A stretch of DNA of 64,000 nucleotides from Bufo bufo. Lineage: Eukaryota; Chordata; Amphibia; Anura; Bufonidae. Within the stretch, counting starts at the first letter, position 1, and each line of letters begins with the position of its first letter. Below, piece after piece: positions 34,776 through 44,806 of this stretch. Under the pieces are notes generated by a model. That model made no database searches. It saw nothing but the letters and a program-made list of their open reading frames with translations, and was not told where the DNA came from. A program made the translations under genes and the position numbers. The stretch covers positions 744,931,146 to 744,995,145 of the forward strand of contig NC_053389.1 in assembly GCF_905171765.1 (NCBI RefSeq), written 5' to 3'.

Positions 34776-34989
34776 TTATCCTAATTTTTCAAGCTTATAT
34801 AACAAATCCCATAAACTATCGCAAACTGTCTTACTGTATAATGTTCAAATGTTATCACACCTTGTAATACAATACGGTGAATGCATACTTCTCTACTAAG
34901 TGTCACTGTAGAACATTTTATACTGTGGTGGATGATTATTTTCTTTAAATAATAAAAATAATTTTGAAAGAAAGAAATGACCATGTCTG
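34776..34989 (+). mobile_element. Short 5'-truncated retroposed fragment with 17-bp TSD
   Basis: AGAAATGACCATGTCTG occurs at 34759-34775 and again at 34973-34989. The ~197-bp insert between them ends in an A-rich tail containing AATAAAAATAATTTTGAAAG. Long direct duplications and an A-rich 3' end with a polyadenylation signal are the marks of L1-type target-primed insertion. The body is non-coding; it may be an L1-like 3' UTR or a processed transcript end. Confidence 0.75.
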
Positions 34990-35274
34990 GCTATAGTCAA
35001 GGTTTGACAAAATAAACTGATATGACAAATATGTAAACTAAAATTTGCTTATAAAAGGACCCATTGAACTTACCTATGCTGCAGGATTGGAAGAGGGAAA
35101 GTTGGTAGCAGGAAGGTAGACGCAGGTGGAGACCATGTGTGTAAACAACACTAGAGTGAACAAGTGAGGCGTCCTGGACAAGAGGTGGGGTTCTGACCCC
35201 TGAGCCCTCTTGATTAGCTGTTTGAATGGGCTGCTCCAGCACTGCTCAGTGGATATACTGCAGGACTGCTCCCA

Positions 35275-37605
35275 TTTAGGGTCCATTCACACGTCCGTAT
35301 GAATAGGTCTGCATCCGTTCAGCAATTTCGCATTTCCATTGATTTAAAAATGCGGACAGTAGTGATGAGCGAGCATGCTCGGCCGAACTGCTGTTCTGCT
35401 CAGGCATCGCTATGCTCAGCAGATCTGAATGCTCGGCCGAATAATTTGGGTGCTCGAATGCAATTTAATACAATGGAAGTCAATGGGAGAACCCCAGGCA
35501 CCCCCTGCTCGGAAAAGAAGAGGATGTCTGGTTCATAAAAAAATGTTAGAAATTGATGGAAACCCCATCAAAATGGTTAGGCAACAGCATTAAGAGAATA
35601 GCTGGATGTGTCTTAGACTCCTATTATGTACAACATACAATAGACAACCAGACAGAACTTATATGCCAAAAGCCAGGTATGTGCAAGCCAACAATCTATC
35701 CATGAGACAGATAACAGCCAATAAACCTTACAATGGCAACCTTGTGCACTAGGAGATATTCCAAACCAGCTCTCATCTGACTGAGAACCAGTAAACCTCA
35801 AAGATATTTTGCATCTGTTGGATGGCTTGGGTGGACCTGCACACCTAAATCAATATCATTAGGGCGACAAAAAGTTTTCCGATTGTCCTAACATAATATT
35901 CAATAACCTTTCTATACAGTTTTGTCATGTAAAAACTCATTTGCATAAACATGGGCATATTGGAAAGATATGCAATTGAGCAAAATCTCTCATGAACAGC
36001 GCCCTCTATTAGTTGCATAGTGTTATGACAAGACTATTCACTCACAACAGCGAATAGTCTTGTCATAACACTATGTAACTAATAGAGGGCGCTGTTCATG
36101 AGTCATGATTCCAGTGCCCTCTATTAGTTGCATAGTGTTATGACAAGACTATTCACTCACTATAGCGAATAGTCTTGTCATAACACTTTGCAACTAATAG
36201 AGGGCGCTGTTCATGAGTCATGACTCATGAACAACGCCCTCTATTAGTTGCAGTGTTATGACAAGACTATTCGCTGAGATCATATTCGCTATATTGCTTT
36301 ATATTTGTTTTTTAGAATATTCGTAATATTCTAAAAAACAAATATATAGCAATATAGCAAATATTATGTAATAATTATGTAGTAAGTCAGTGATAATATC
36401 TGACACTGGAAAAGCTGGGTAATAACTCAGTGTAGATCGCGAGTTATTACCCAGCTTTCCCAGTGTCAGATTTTATGACTGAGCTATTACCCAGCTTTCG
36501 CAGTGTCAAATATAATCCTAGTGTAGTTAGCAAAAATTCTAATCGCAAATTTATATCGCAAATTTTCCATGCAAAAGGCTACACTAATAATCTTGTCATA
36601 AGACTCAGTCTCATATTCTTGTCAGAAGTCTATGAAACCAATAGATGGCGCTATTAAGATATGAACAGCGCCCTCTATTGGTTTCATAGTCTTCTGACAA
36701 GAATATTAGAATTTTCATAAGACTGTGAAACCAATAGAGGGTGCTGTTCATAACTCAATAGCTCCATCTGTTGGTTTTCATAGTCTTATGACAGCTGAAA
36801 AACAAGGTAGATTCTGCTCATTTGCATGTCTTTCCCATATGCCCATGTTTATGCAAATTTATTTTTACATGACAAAACTGTATAGAAAGGTTATTGAATA
36901 TTATGTTAGGACAATCAGAAAACTTTTTGTCGCCCTAATGATATTGACCTAGGTGTGCAGGTCCACCCAAGCCATCCAACTTTGAGTTTTACTGGTTCTC
37001 AGTCATATGAGTGCTGGTTTGGAACATCTCATGGTGCACGAGGCTGCCATTGTAAGGTATGCTGACTAAGCCTGTCATCTGTCTCCTGGATAGATTGATG
37101 GCTTGTACATACCTGGCTTTTGGCATATATCCTTTGTGTGGTTGTCTATTGTATGTCATACATAATAGGAGTCTAAGACGCATCCAGCTGACCTCTTAAT
37201 GCTGTTTCCAAACCGTTTTGGTGGGGTTTCTATCAATTTCAAACTTTTTATTATGAACCAAACACTCTCTTCTCTTCGGAGCAGGAAGTGCCTGGTTGTC
37301 TCTCATTGACTTCCATTATACTCGGGTGCTCAGCAGAGCACACGAATATAGCAATGTGTTCGGGCCCAATATTTTGGTGCTCGCTCATCACTAGCGGACA
37401 GCACAAACCGTGTCCGGTTCGCATCCGTAGTTCTGCTCGGCGGCCTTGCAAAAAAGATAGAGCAATTCTTATCTGCAGCCATGGACAAGAATAGGTATTT
37501 CTATCACAGGGCTGGCCATGTGCGGTCCGCAAAATGCGCAACGCACATGGCCGGTGCCCGTGTGTTGCAGATCCGCAATTTGCAGACGTGTGAATGGACC
37601 CTTAA
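35275..37605. mobile_element. TTAA-type MITE split by a giant hAT foldback
   Basis: The left end TTTAGGGTCCATTCACACGT (35275-35294) faces the right end ACGTGTGAATGGACCCTTAA, with TTAA at 37602-37605. The left target is altered to TTTA. Removing the hAT insertion (35360-37393 plus one 8-bp copy) joins two halves of a normal short MITE of about 290 bp. Confidence 0.75.
35360..37393. mobile_element. Non-autonomous hAT foldback, 2.0 kb, TAGTGATGAGCG ends
   Basis: An exact 8-bp duplication GCGGACAG lies at 35352-35359 and 37394-37401. Both termini read TAGTGATGAGCGAGCA when oriented inward. Nearly the whole element is one inverted repeat: 35570-36000 pairs with 36795-37210 (for example AAACATGGGCATATTGG with CCATATGCCCATGTTT). 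The core 35990-36785 is packed with smaller hairpins built on GAACAGCGCCCTCTATTAGTT and TGTTATGACAAGACTATTC. It codes for nothing. A MITE with related ends lies at 57155-58034. Confidence 0.92.
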
Positions 37606-38109
37606 ATAGCGTCTGTCATCAGGAAATTCACTGATAAAACAATGGCTTGTAAACCTAGCTCAGCTGAATGTGATGATACCTTTCACCTATTGATCTGTTG
37701 CGTCATTCTGGAAAAAAAAGTACTCTTAATACATATGCAAATGAGCAGCTATGTGAACAGAGGGTGGGTCCAAGCCATTCTGTGCACCCTTGCTCCGCCT
37801 GCTTCCTCTGCTAGCCCCTCCCTCTCCTTATTGATTGACAGGACAAGGTGAGATGACTATGTAGGGGCATTGTCCTGTGAGTCAAAGAGAGGGAGGGGCT
37901 GTAAGAGAAAGCAGCAGGAGCAAGGGTGCACAGAGTAGCTTGGGTCCGCCCCCGGTGCACTTAACTGCTCATTTGTGTACTGATTGAAAGCTTTTTCTAC
38001 AAAAGAACTAACAGATACTAAGTGAAAAGTATTATTATATTCAGCTAAGCTAGCCCTACATTGTGACTGCGTTATCAGTGAATTTCCTGGTAACAGACTG
38101 TCCCTTAGG
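37602..38109. mobile_element. TTAA-type MITE
   Basis: The left end TCTGTCATCAGGAAATTCAC just after TTAA (37602-37605) pairs with GTGAATTTCCTGGTAACAGA before CTTA near 38106-38109. Inner blocks AGCAAGGGTGCACAGA and its inverse also pair (37782-37795 with 37917-37932). Non-coding, about 500 bp. It shares its left TTAA with the preceding MITE. Confidence 0.7.
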
Positions 38110-38182
38110 CCTCATGCACACAATCATGTCAGTTTGATCCACAAAGCATGGATCCATAGAATATGAATGCCTTCCTTGTTCA

Positions 38183-38638
38183 TGTCACGGAACCTTGAAC
38201 CAGACGTACAACAAGAGATAAGTGAAAATAAGAAGGCTTTATTGAAAATAAAGCTGTAAAGCAAAAGTCCAAACGGATGGTGAAACCGAAGCAGAGTCTT
38301 TGCGAAGCCAGAGGTCAGGAACCAGAAGGGTAGTCAGACGAAGCCAGGATCAGGAACCAGCAGGGTAGTCAGACGAAGCCAGGATCAGGAACCAGCAGGG
38401 TAGTCAGACGAAGCCAGGATCAGGAACCAGAAGCAGCAGCAGTCTAGAAGCATGTGAACACAGGAGGACCAAGCAAGGAACTGAAGCCACAGACCTCCTA
38501 TATATATGAGCTAGGCATCCAGCTCCTCCCAGGGGAAGGAGGAGCCGCAGGGTGGAAGGCTACAAGAAACCCAGAACCCAAGATGGCCGCCAGCACATGT
38601 CAAACGAAGGAGAGCAGCAAGCAGGTAAGACCATGACA
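38183..38638 (-). repeat. 3' LTR of the chromovirus
   Basis: 456 bp. In element orientation it starts TGTCATGG and ends CCGTGACA. A TATA-like TATATATA lies near the 5' third and AATAAA (38238-38243 on the plus strand as TTTATT) about 55 bp from the 3' end. A 35-bp unit containing GGGTAGTCAGACGAAGCC repeats three times at 38328-38432. The 60-codon forward frame here recurs in the other LTR and is not a gene. Confidence 0.95.
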
Positions 38639-38665
38639 GTACCTCCCCCTCAAGGGCCCCTCCTC
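38639..38665 (-). other. Polypurine tract
   Basis: On the minus strand, the bases just upstream of the 3' LTR include TTGAGGGGGAGG followed by TAC, a purine-rich run in the position where plus-strand DNA synthesis starts in LTR elements. A second purine run (GCGGAGGAGGGG) lies a few bases farther upstream. Confidence 0.75.
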
Positions 38666-39768
38666 CGCGGAGCACAAAACGGTTTCTGAGGGAAGCGTGC
38701 GTGGAAGGCTCGGAGCAAGGCAGGAGCATGGACATCTGCGGAGGGAACCCAGGAACGCTCCTCTGGACCATAACCACGCCAATGGACCAAAAACTGCAAC
38801 CGACCGCGGACCAGGCGTGAGTCCAGGATATTGCTCACCTCATATTCCTCACGATTGCTCACTTGGACCGGACGAGGCCGAGGAACCGAGGAAGTGAAAC
38901 GATTACACACCAGTGGCTTCAACAGGGAGACATGAAACACGTTGGAGATCCGCATGCCAGGAGGAAGCGCAAGGGCATAGGCTACCGGGTTTACCCTGCG
39001 AAGCACTCGGAAGGGACCAACAAAGCGAGGCGCCAGCTTGGGAGTGGGCACTCGAAGGTTGAGGTTGCGGGTGGACAACCATACACGGTCTCCGACCTGG
39101 TAGGAAGGAGCAGGCGCTCGTCTGCGATCAGCCTGGAGTCTCTGGCGCTGCGCAGAGACCTCAAGGGACTTCTGGATCTGTACCCAAGAAGCACGTAGGA
39201 CGGAAAGGTGATCCTCCACAGCCGGAATATCCTGGGGAGAGAATACCTCCGGTAACACGGCAGGTTGGAACCCATAATTGGCCAAGAAGGGAGACGTCCC
39301 TGAGGAAGAGTTCACCGCCGTGTTCCTGGCAAACTCAGCCCAAGGCAGGAGGTCAACCCAATTGTCTTGGTGATCGGAGACATAGCAACGAAGGAATTGC
39401 TCCAAGGCCTGATTGGATCGTTCTGCGGCCCCATTGGACTGAGGGTGGTAGGCCGAGGAGAAGGAGAGATGAATCCCCAACTGGGAGCAAAAGGCGCGCC
39501 AGAACCTGGACACAAACTGACTCCCCCGATCCGACACAATCTCCTTAGGCAAACCGTGCAACCGGAAGACCTCCCTGGCAAAAATCGTGGCCAACTCTTG
39601 TGCAGAGGGTAACTTCTTGAGAGGAACACAGTGGCACATTTTGGAAAACCGATCCACAATCATGAGAATGACCGTATGGCCTCGGGATGCAGGGAGGTCC
39701 ACAATGAAATCCATCCCCAGGTGTGACCATGGGCGCTCCCCGGTGGCTATGGGTTGCAGAAGGCCCAA
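38650..39768 (-). pseudogene. Chromovirus integrase core and chromodomain, separated by frameshift
   Basis: This is the C-terminal part of the same polyprotein in another frame; the frame is open upstream to the break near 39917 and there carries the HHCC zinc-binding segment. From the first ATG, the integrase D,D(35)E residues are D20 (GMDFIVD), D80 (VSDRGSQF) and E116 (NGAAERSNQ), with exactly 35 residues between the last two. A GPFRVLRRVNPVAYALALP block follows at 251-269. A chromodomain at ~309-358 (YEVSNILD...FLVHWRGYGPEERSWVP) would steer integration to marked chromatin. Without the upstream frame it is not expected to be expressed properly. Confidence 0.9.
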
Positions 39769-39815
39769 CGGAAGGTGCCGAGGGGACTTACTCTGGGCAC
39801 AAACGGAGCATGCCG

Positions 39816-42800
39816 CTACATATGCGGCGATGTCGGAACGTAGGGAAGGCCACCAGAACAGACGTGAAACAGCCCAGGACAGCTGATTCTTTCCAGGATG
39901 CCCCGCGGTCTTGGAGTATGGTAGGTTCGCAACAACCGAGTGCGCAACTCCTCAGGCACAAAACATCTGCCGTTGGGTCTCCCAGAGGGAGCACCAGATT
40001 GAGCCGCCAAAATCTGCTCACCCAGGGGAGAGGTCAGGCTGGTGCGAATGGCGGCCAAGATCTGATTCGGAGGTATGACCGAAGTCGGAATCGACTCCTC
40101 CCTGGACAGCTCGGAGTACTGCCGTGATAAGGCATCCGCCCTGATGTTCTTGGAACCGGGTAGGTAGGAGACCACGTAATTAAAACGTGACAAGAACAGA
40201 GCCCATCTGGCCTGACGTGGTGTCAATCTCTTGGCCTCAGAAAGGTAGGTCAGATTCTTGTGGTCCGTCAGGATGAGAACCGGAACCACCGAACCCTCGA
40301 GCAAGTGCCTCCATTCTTTAAGGGCCTGCACGATGGCCAATAACTCCCTGTCACCAATCTGATAGTTGCACTCCGCGGAAGACAGTTTCCGGGAGTAAAA
40401 CCCACAAGGAAGCAGAGGACCCTCTGGTGTTCTACGCTGAGACAGAAGGGCGCCTACTCCCGTCTCAGACGCGTCCACCTCGAGGACAAAGGGCAACCCA
40501 GGGTTGGGATGCGACAGAATTGGAGCCGACACAAAGGCGGACTTTAGGGCCTCAAAAGCTCGGATGGCCTCGAGCGGCCAGACCTGGGAATTACTGCCCT
40601 TCCTGGTCAGATCCGTGAGAGGCTTGGCCAGCATGGAAAAGTCCCTGATGAACTTCCGATAATAATTGGCGAAGCCCAAAAAGCGCTGCAGGGAACGAAG
40701 ACCACTGGGCTGGGGCCACTGTAAGACAGCCGAAACCTTCTCAGGATCCATGGAGAACCCCTCAGCGGAAATGATGTAACCTAAGAAGGTTACCTGGGAT
40801 CGGTGAAATTCGCATTTCTCAAGCTTACCGAACAGCTTGTTCTCTCGTAACCGTTGCAACACTCGTCTGACATCCAGAATGTGGGCCTCCATGGATTCAG
40901 AATATACCAAGATGTCATCCAAATAGACTACCACACACTGCTGCAACAGGTCACGGAAAACATCGTTGATGAATTCCTGAAAGACTGCGGGCGCATTGCA
41001 CAACCCAAAGGGCATAACCAAGGATTCGTAATGACCGGTCCTGGTGTTAAACGCGGTCTTCCACTCATCGCCCGCCTTGATCCTTACCAGGTTATATGCC
41101 GCCCTCAGGTCGAGTTTGGTAAAGACCGTGGCCCCTTTAAGGCGATCGAACAGCTCGGAAATCAAGGGTATCGGGTAAGCGTTCTTGATCGTGATGCGAT
41201 TGAGACCCCTGTAATCGATGCAAGGCCTCAACTCACCGCCCTTCTTTTTCACAAAGAAAAATCCAGCCCCTGCCGGGGACGAAGACTTGCGAATGTGTCC
41301 GCGTGAAAGCGCCTCCCTCACGTACTCCTCCATGGCCTCATTCTCCGCTACCGACAGTGGATAGACTTTGCCACGAGGAGGAACGGCACCAGATTGTAAC
41401 TCTATGGCACAATCGTATGGGCGGTGCGGAGGTAGAGCAACCGCGCGCACCTTATCGAATACATCCCGGTACTCCTCGTATTCAGGAGGCAACAGAGAGT
41501 CCGAGGAAGTACACAGCAACTTGACAGACCCATGGATGCAACTAGCCCCACACTGCGGTGACCACGAGAGGATCTCGACCGATCTCCAATCGAAAGTCGG
41601 ATTATGCTTCTGGAGCCAGGGGTACCCCAAGACCACCGAGTAGTGTGGAGACGAAATAACCTGGAGGCAGACCGACTCTCTGTGAACGGCACCAATGGCT
41701 ATCCCCACTGGAAGGGTCTCATGAGTCACGTGTGGCGGCAGAAGGGGTCTGCCGTCTATCGCCTCAAGAGTCAGTGGGGAACCTCGAACCTGCAGAGGAA
41801 TGGAATTGGCGGCAGCGAACACACTATCAATGAACAAACCACCAGCACCAGAGTCCACCAACGCCTGGGTCGTCACCGAGCCCCCGACCCAGGAGAGGAC
41901 AACAGTGATCAGTGGTTTGTCAACACGGGAAACCGGGGACGAGGAGACTCCACCCAAGATCTGCCCCCGACAGGATCTCAGGGTACGAGCGTTTCCCAAA
42001 CGGTTCGGACATGCCAACCGAAAATGCCCACCGAGACCACAGTACATGCATCGGCCCTCGCGTCTCCGGAGTGCCCTCTCCCCCTCGGACAGGCGAGCAA
42101 ACCCCAGCTGCATGGGTTCACCCCCAGACAAGTCATCCCCAGGAGGCGTGGGAGGAGAGGGAGGCACGGGTGGGACAGCAAACGTAGGCACCAATCTGTT
42201 AGAAGACCTCCGCAGGTTCTCCTTAAAGGAAGGTCTCTCCCTGAGTCTGGTGTCAATCAAAATCAGGAAAGAAATAAGAGACTCGAGCTCAACTGGTAGG
42301 TCCTTAGCTGCAACCTCATCCTTCAAGGCATCCGAGAGACCATGAGAGAAAGCAGCGACCAGAGCCTCATTATTCCAGCCCACCTCTGCTGCCAGGGTAC
42401 GAAACTCAATGGCGTATTCAGCTACGGATCGTGAACCCTGTCTGATGGACATAAGGAGCTTCGCAGCAGAGGCAGCACGAGCCGGCACATCGAATACCTT
42501 CCGAAGAGAAGCAACAAAACCGGAAAACTCGGCAACCACCGGATTGTTGTTCTCCCATAAAGGGCTGGCCCAGGCCAAGGCCTTGTCCGAGAGCAGCGAG
42601 ATCAAGAAGCCCACCTTTGATCTCTCAGTAGGAAAGGCATGTGGCAGCAACTCGAAATAAATGCCCACCTGGTTAAGGAAACCTCGGCACTGAGTTGGCT
42701 CTCCCCCAAAGCGCTGTGGAAGAGGGGCAGAACCGGTCATACCCCGAAACACCGCAGGCGCAACAGGTGTCGGGGTAGACTCTGGCGCAACAACCGGAGC

Positions 42801-42977
42801 GGCAGTAGGAGCGAGCCCAGGAGCGACAACCGACCCATCGGCAACGGGAGCGAAATGAGCCGTGCGTTCAAGCAGGGTTTGCAACGCCACAGCGAACCGA
42901 CCCAACAGGTGATCCTGCTGATCAAGTCTGGCAACCAGCGTGGGTAGCGAGGATGGCCCTGTACCGTCAGAATTCAT
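39816..42977 (-). CDS. Chromovirus Gag-Pol, N-terminal 1053 codons (Gag, PR, RT, RNase H)
   Basis: The start is the ATG 13 bases inside the 5' LTR. Residues ~75-250 are the Gag capsid region. A CCHC knuckle lies at 310-323 (CMYCGLGGHFRLAC). The aspartic protease has DSGAGG at 375-380. Reverse transcriptase spans ~520-740 with FTKLDLRAAYN at 619-629, MPFGLCNAPAVFQ at 655-667 and catalytic YLDD at 685-688. RNase H follows with D835 (LEVDAS), E878 (DRELLA) and D905 (LTDHKN), and the YLPGSKNIRADALSR tail at 938-952. Gag and Pol are one frame, as in Tf1/sushi elements. From about residue 1021 the frame is wrong because one base is missing near 39917, so the last ~33 residues are spurious and the integrase is not reached. 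Confidence 0.93.
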   Translation of the reverse strand: MNSDGTGPSSLPTLVARLDQQDHLLGRFAVALQTLLERTAHFAPVADGSVVAPGLAPTAAPVVAPESTPTPVAPAVFRGMTGSAPLPQRFGGEPTQCRGFLNQVGIYFELLPHAFPTERSKVGFLISLLSDKALAWASPLWENNNPVVAEFSGFVASLRKVFDVPARAASAAKLLMSIRQGSRSVAEYAIEFRTLAAEVGWNNEALVAAFSHGLSDALKDEVAAKDLPVELESLISFLILIDTRLRERPSFKENLRRSSNRLVPTFAVPPVPPSPPTPPGDDLSGGEPMQLGFARLSEGERALRRREGRCMYCGLGGHFRLACPNRLGNARTLRSCRGQILGGVSSSPVSRVDKPLITVVLSWVGGSVTTQALVDSGAGGLFIDSVFAAANSIPLQVRGSPLTLEAIDGRPLLPPHVTHETLPVGIAIGAVHRESVCLQVISSPHYSVVLGYPWLQKHNPTFDWRSVEILSWSPQCGASCIHGSVKLLCTSSDSLLPPEYEEYRDVFDKVRAVALPPHRPYDCAIELQSGAVPPRGKVYPLSVAENEAMEEYVREALSRGHIRKSSSPAGAGFFFVKKKGGELRPCIDYRGLNRITIKNAYPIPLISELFDRLKGATVFTKLDLRAAYNLVRIKAGDEWKTAFNTRTGHYESLVMPFGLCNAPAVFQEFINDVFRDLLQQCVVVYLDDILVYSESMEAHILDVRRVLQRLRENKLFGKLEKCEFHRSQVTFLGYIISAEGFSMDPEKVSAVLQWPQPSGLRSLQRFLGFANYYRKFIRDFSMLAKPLTDLTRKGSNSQVWPLEAIRAFEALKSAFVSAPILSHPNPGLPFVLEVDASETGVGALLSQRRTPEGPLLPCGFYSRKLSSAECNYQIGDRELLAIVQALKEWRHLLEGSVVPVLILTDHKNLTYLSEAKRLTPRQARWALFLSRFNYVVSYLPGSKNIRADALSRQYSELSREESIPTSVIPPNQILAAIRTSLTSPLGEQILAAQSGAPSGRPNGRCFVPEELRTRLLRTYHTPRPRGILERISCPGLFHVCSGGLPYVPTSPHM

Positions 42978-42990
42978 GGCTTGTTCCTAA
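42978..42990 (-). other. Primer-binding site, probable self-priming
   Basis: Directly after the 5' LTR the element reads TTAGGAACAAGCC and then the Gag ATG. It lacks the TGG start of a tRNA-type primer site. It is complementary to GGCTTCAGTTCCT in the LTR (43296-43284, minus strand): 11 pairs if the two bases CA are bulged. The match lies close to the predicted mRNA 5' end. Tf1/sushi-group elements are known to prime reverse transcription with the 5' end of their own mRNA, so this is the expected arrangement, inferred here from sequence alone. Confidence 0.65.
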
Positions 42991-43446
42991 TGTCACGGAA
43001 CCATGAACCAGACGTACAACAAGAGATAAGTGAAAATAAGAAGGCTTTATTGAAAATAAAGCTGTAAAGCAAAAGTCCAAACGGATGGTGAAACCGAAGC
43101 AGAGTCTTTGCGAAGCCAGAGGTCAGGAACCAGAAGGGTAGTCAGACGAAGCCAGGATCAGGAACCAGCAGGGTAGTCAGACGAAGCCAGGATCAGGAAC
43201 CAGCAGGGTAGTCAGACGAAGCCAGGATCAGGAACCAGAAGCAGCAGCAGTCTAGAAGCATGTGAACACAGGAGGACCAAGCAAGGAACTGAAGCCACAG
43301 ACCTCCTATATATATGAGCTAGGCATCCAGCTCCTCCCAGGGGAAGGAGGAGCCGCAGGGTGGAAGGCTACAAGAAACCCAGAACCCAAGATGGCCGCCA
43401 GCACATGTCAAACGAAGGAGAGCAGCAAGCAGGTAAGACCATGACA
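42991..43446 (-). repeat. 5' LTR of the chromovirus, promoter-bearing
   Basis: 456 bp and essentially identical to the 3' LTR. TATATATA at 43307-43314 is the likely core promoter for the genomic transcript; initiation would be expected roughly 25-31 bases downstream, near 43283-43289. TTTATT at 43046-43051 is the minus-strand AATAAA. Confidence 0.95.
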
Positions 43447-43451
43447 GTTCA

Positions 43452-44459
43452 TTCCGGTATTTTCTAACTCCCATCAATAGAAATTACTCTTCCCATTCAC
43501 AATGCATACCTGAATAAAACATATTCTATAATTTATGAGGCCAAAGTCAATAGGCGCAGCGTTGTAGCACCATTCATGGCCACTATGAGGTGTACAGTCC
43601 ATTAAAACATCTTATTGTGGGAGTGCTGGGAATCGGCCCCCCACTGATCTGATATGGTTAACCTTTCCTACATTTGTTGAGGAGAGCTGCTCTTCCATTT
43701 TTTTTTTGCCCAAAAAAAGATTTTTTTTAATGTTAGATCACCATTTAAAGTGTCACTAAAAACAGTTGACAACATGTCTCTTTACTACTTGTTCCACTTC
43801 CATCTTCTTTTTCCGAGTCTGCCCTGTTTCTTACAATGTATCTGTAGTTCTTCATTATCTGCATAGATTTTCATTTAGTCTCTGAGGCAATTAAATCCAC
43901 CTTCTAATTTTAATTCAGTAAGTATGGCTGAGTGTGCATTTGTAATAATCCTATTAACAAAACATCTGGATTTTTGTGCTATAAAGATTATTACGCCATA
44001 ACATAAAACCTGAAAATAAAATCTCTTCTTTAAATCCTTTAAATATTTCATCAAGCCAATTCTCTTCTCATACACCAGTATGCAAATAGTGAATGAGAAC
44101 ACTAATGGCAGCTATTTACCGCTTAGAGAGATTGTCCTTTGGCTTTCCACAGACTTTAGTTGCGTAGGGTTGTCCAAGATTAGAAGAACGTGGTCAGGGG
44201 CGGACTGGGAACTTAAAGTGGCCCTGGATAAAAAAAATAAAGGTGGCCCCATTTTGTAGGCAGGTCCAAATTAACATAAGATTAGGCAACACAAGTTGGC
44301 AGGCTCAACAATACCATAGTGCAAAATATTCACTGCCCCAAAAGCTGTCCCTCTGTGGTAGCCATCAATAGCTACCACCTTCTGTCCTCCTCTTCCAGTT
44401 GTCTATGAACCTGGGGGCTTATAAGGTGAGGTGTGGGAAACAGTAGTTGAATTTAGGAG
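43452..44459. other. Unassigned DNA with one hAT terminal fragment
   Basis: 43452-43530 continues the sequence into which the chromovirus inserted (a MITE-like GGCCTCATGCACAC end lies on its far side at 38110-38123). 43800-44150 is AT-rich complex sequence without repeat structure and is a candidate conserved block. CAGGGGCGGACTGGGAACTT at 44195-44214 looks like a hAT MITE terminus, but no matching right end was found. Confidence 0.45.
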
Positions 44460-44806
44460 TAGGGTTGAGCGAACCCGAACTTTAGGATTTTTGGAACCCG
44501 AACCTGAACATTTCAGTAAAAGTTCAGGTTTGGGTTCGGTGTTCAGCGCTTTCTGAAAGGCTGCAGAGCAGCCAATCAACAAGCGTTTAACTGTCTGACC
44601 TTAGAAGCCATCACAGCCATGCCTACTAATGGCATGGCTGTGATTGGACAGTGTAGCATGTGACCCAGCCTCTATATAAGCTGGAGTCACGTAGCGCTGC
44701 ACGTCACTCTGCTGTGCTTAGTGTAGGGAGAGGATGCTGCTGGTGATTTCAGGGAGAGAATAGGACAGAATCTTTGCTCAAAACCTGAATCTAACTCAGC
44801 GATCTA

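Larger units (their letters stand above)
38183..43446 (-). mobile_element. Chromovirus-type Ty3/Gypsy LTR retrotransposon, nearly intact
   Basis: Two 456-bp LTRs (38183-38638 and 42991-43446) bound a 4352-bp internal region read on the minus strand. A perfect 5-bp duplication GTTCA flanks it (38178-38182 and 43447-43451). The LTRs begin TGTCACGGAA and end CATGACA and, in my reading, differ at a single position (38195 against 43003), so the insertion is recent. The coding region gives Gag, CCHC knuckle, protease, RT, RNase H, integrase and a C-terminal chromodomain in one continuous arrangement, the Tf1/sushi-like chromovirus layout. One single-base frameshift near 39917 disrupts it. Confidence 0.95.

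Noticed and set aside
38454..38636. Duplicate 60-residue protein gene (also at 43262-43444)
   Set aside because: Both copies lie at the same place in the two chromovirus LTRs, antisense to the element; no domain and no support as a gene.
40854..42947. Several forward-strand frames of 70-230 residues
   Set aside because: They are antisense shadows of the chromovirus Gag-Pol frame.
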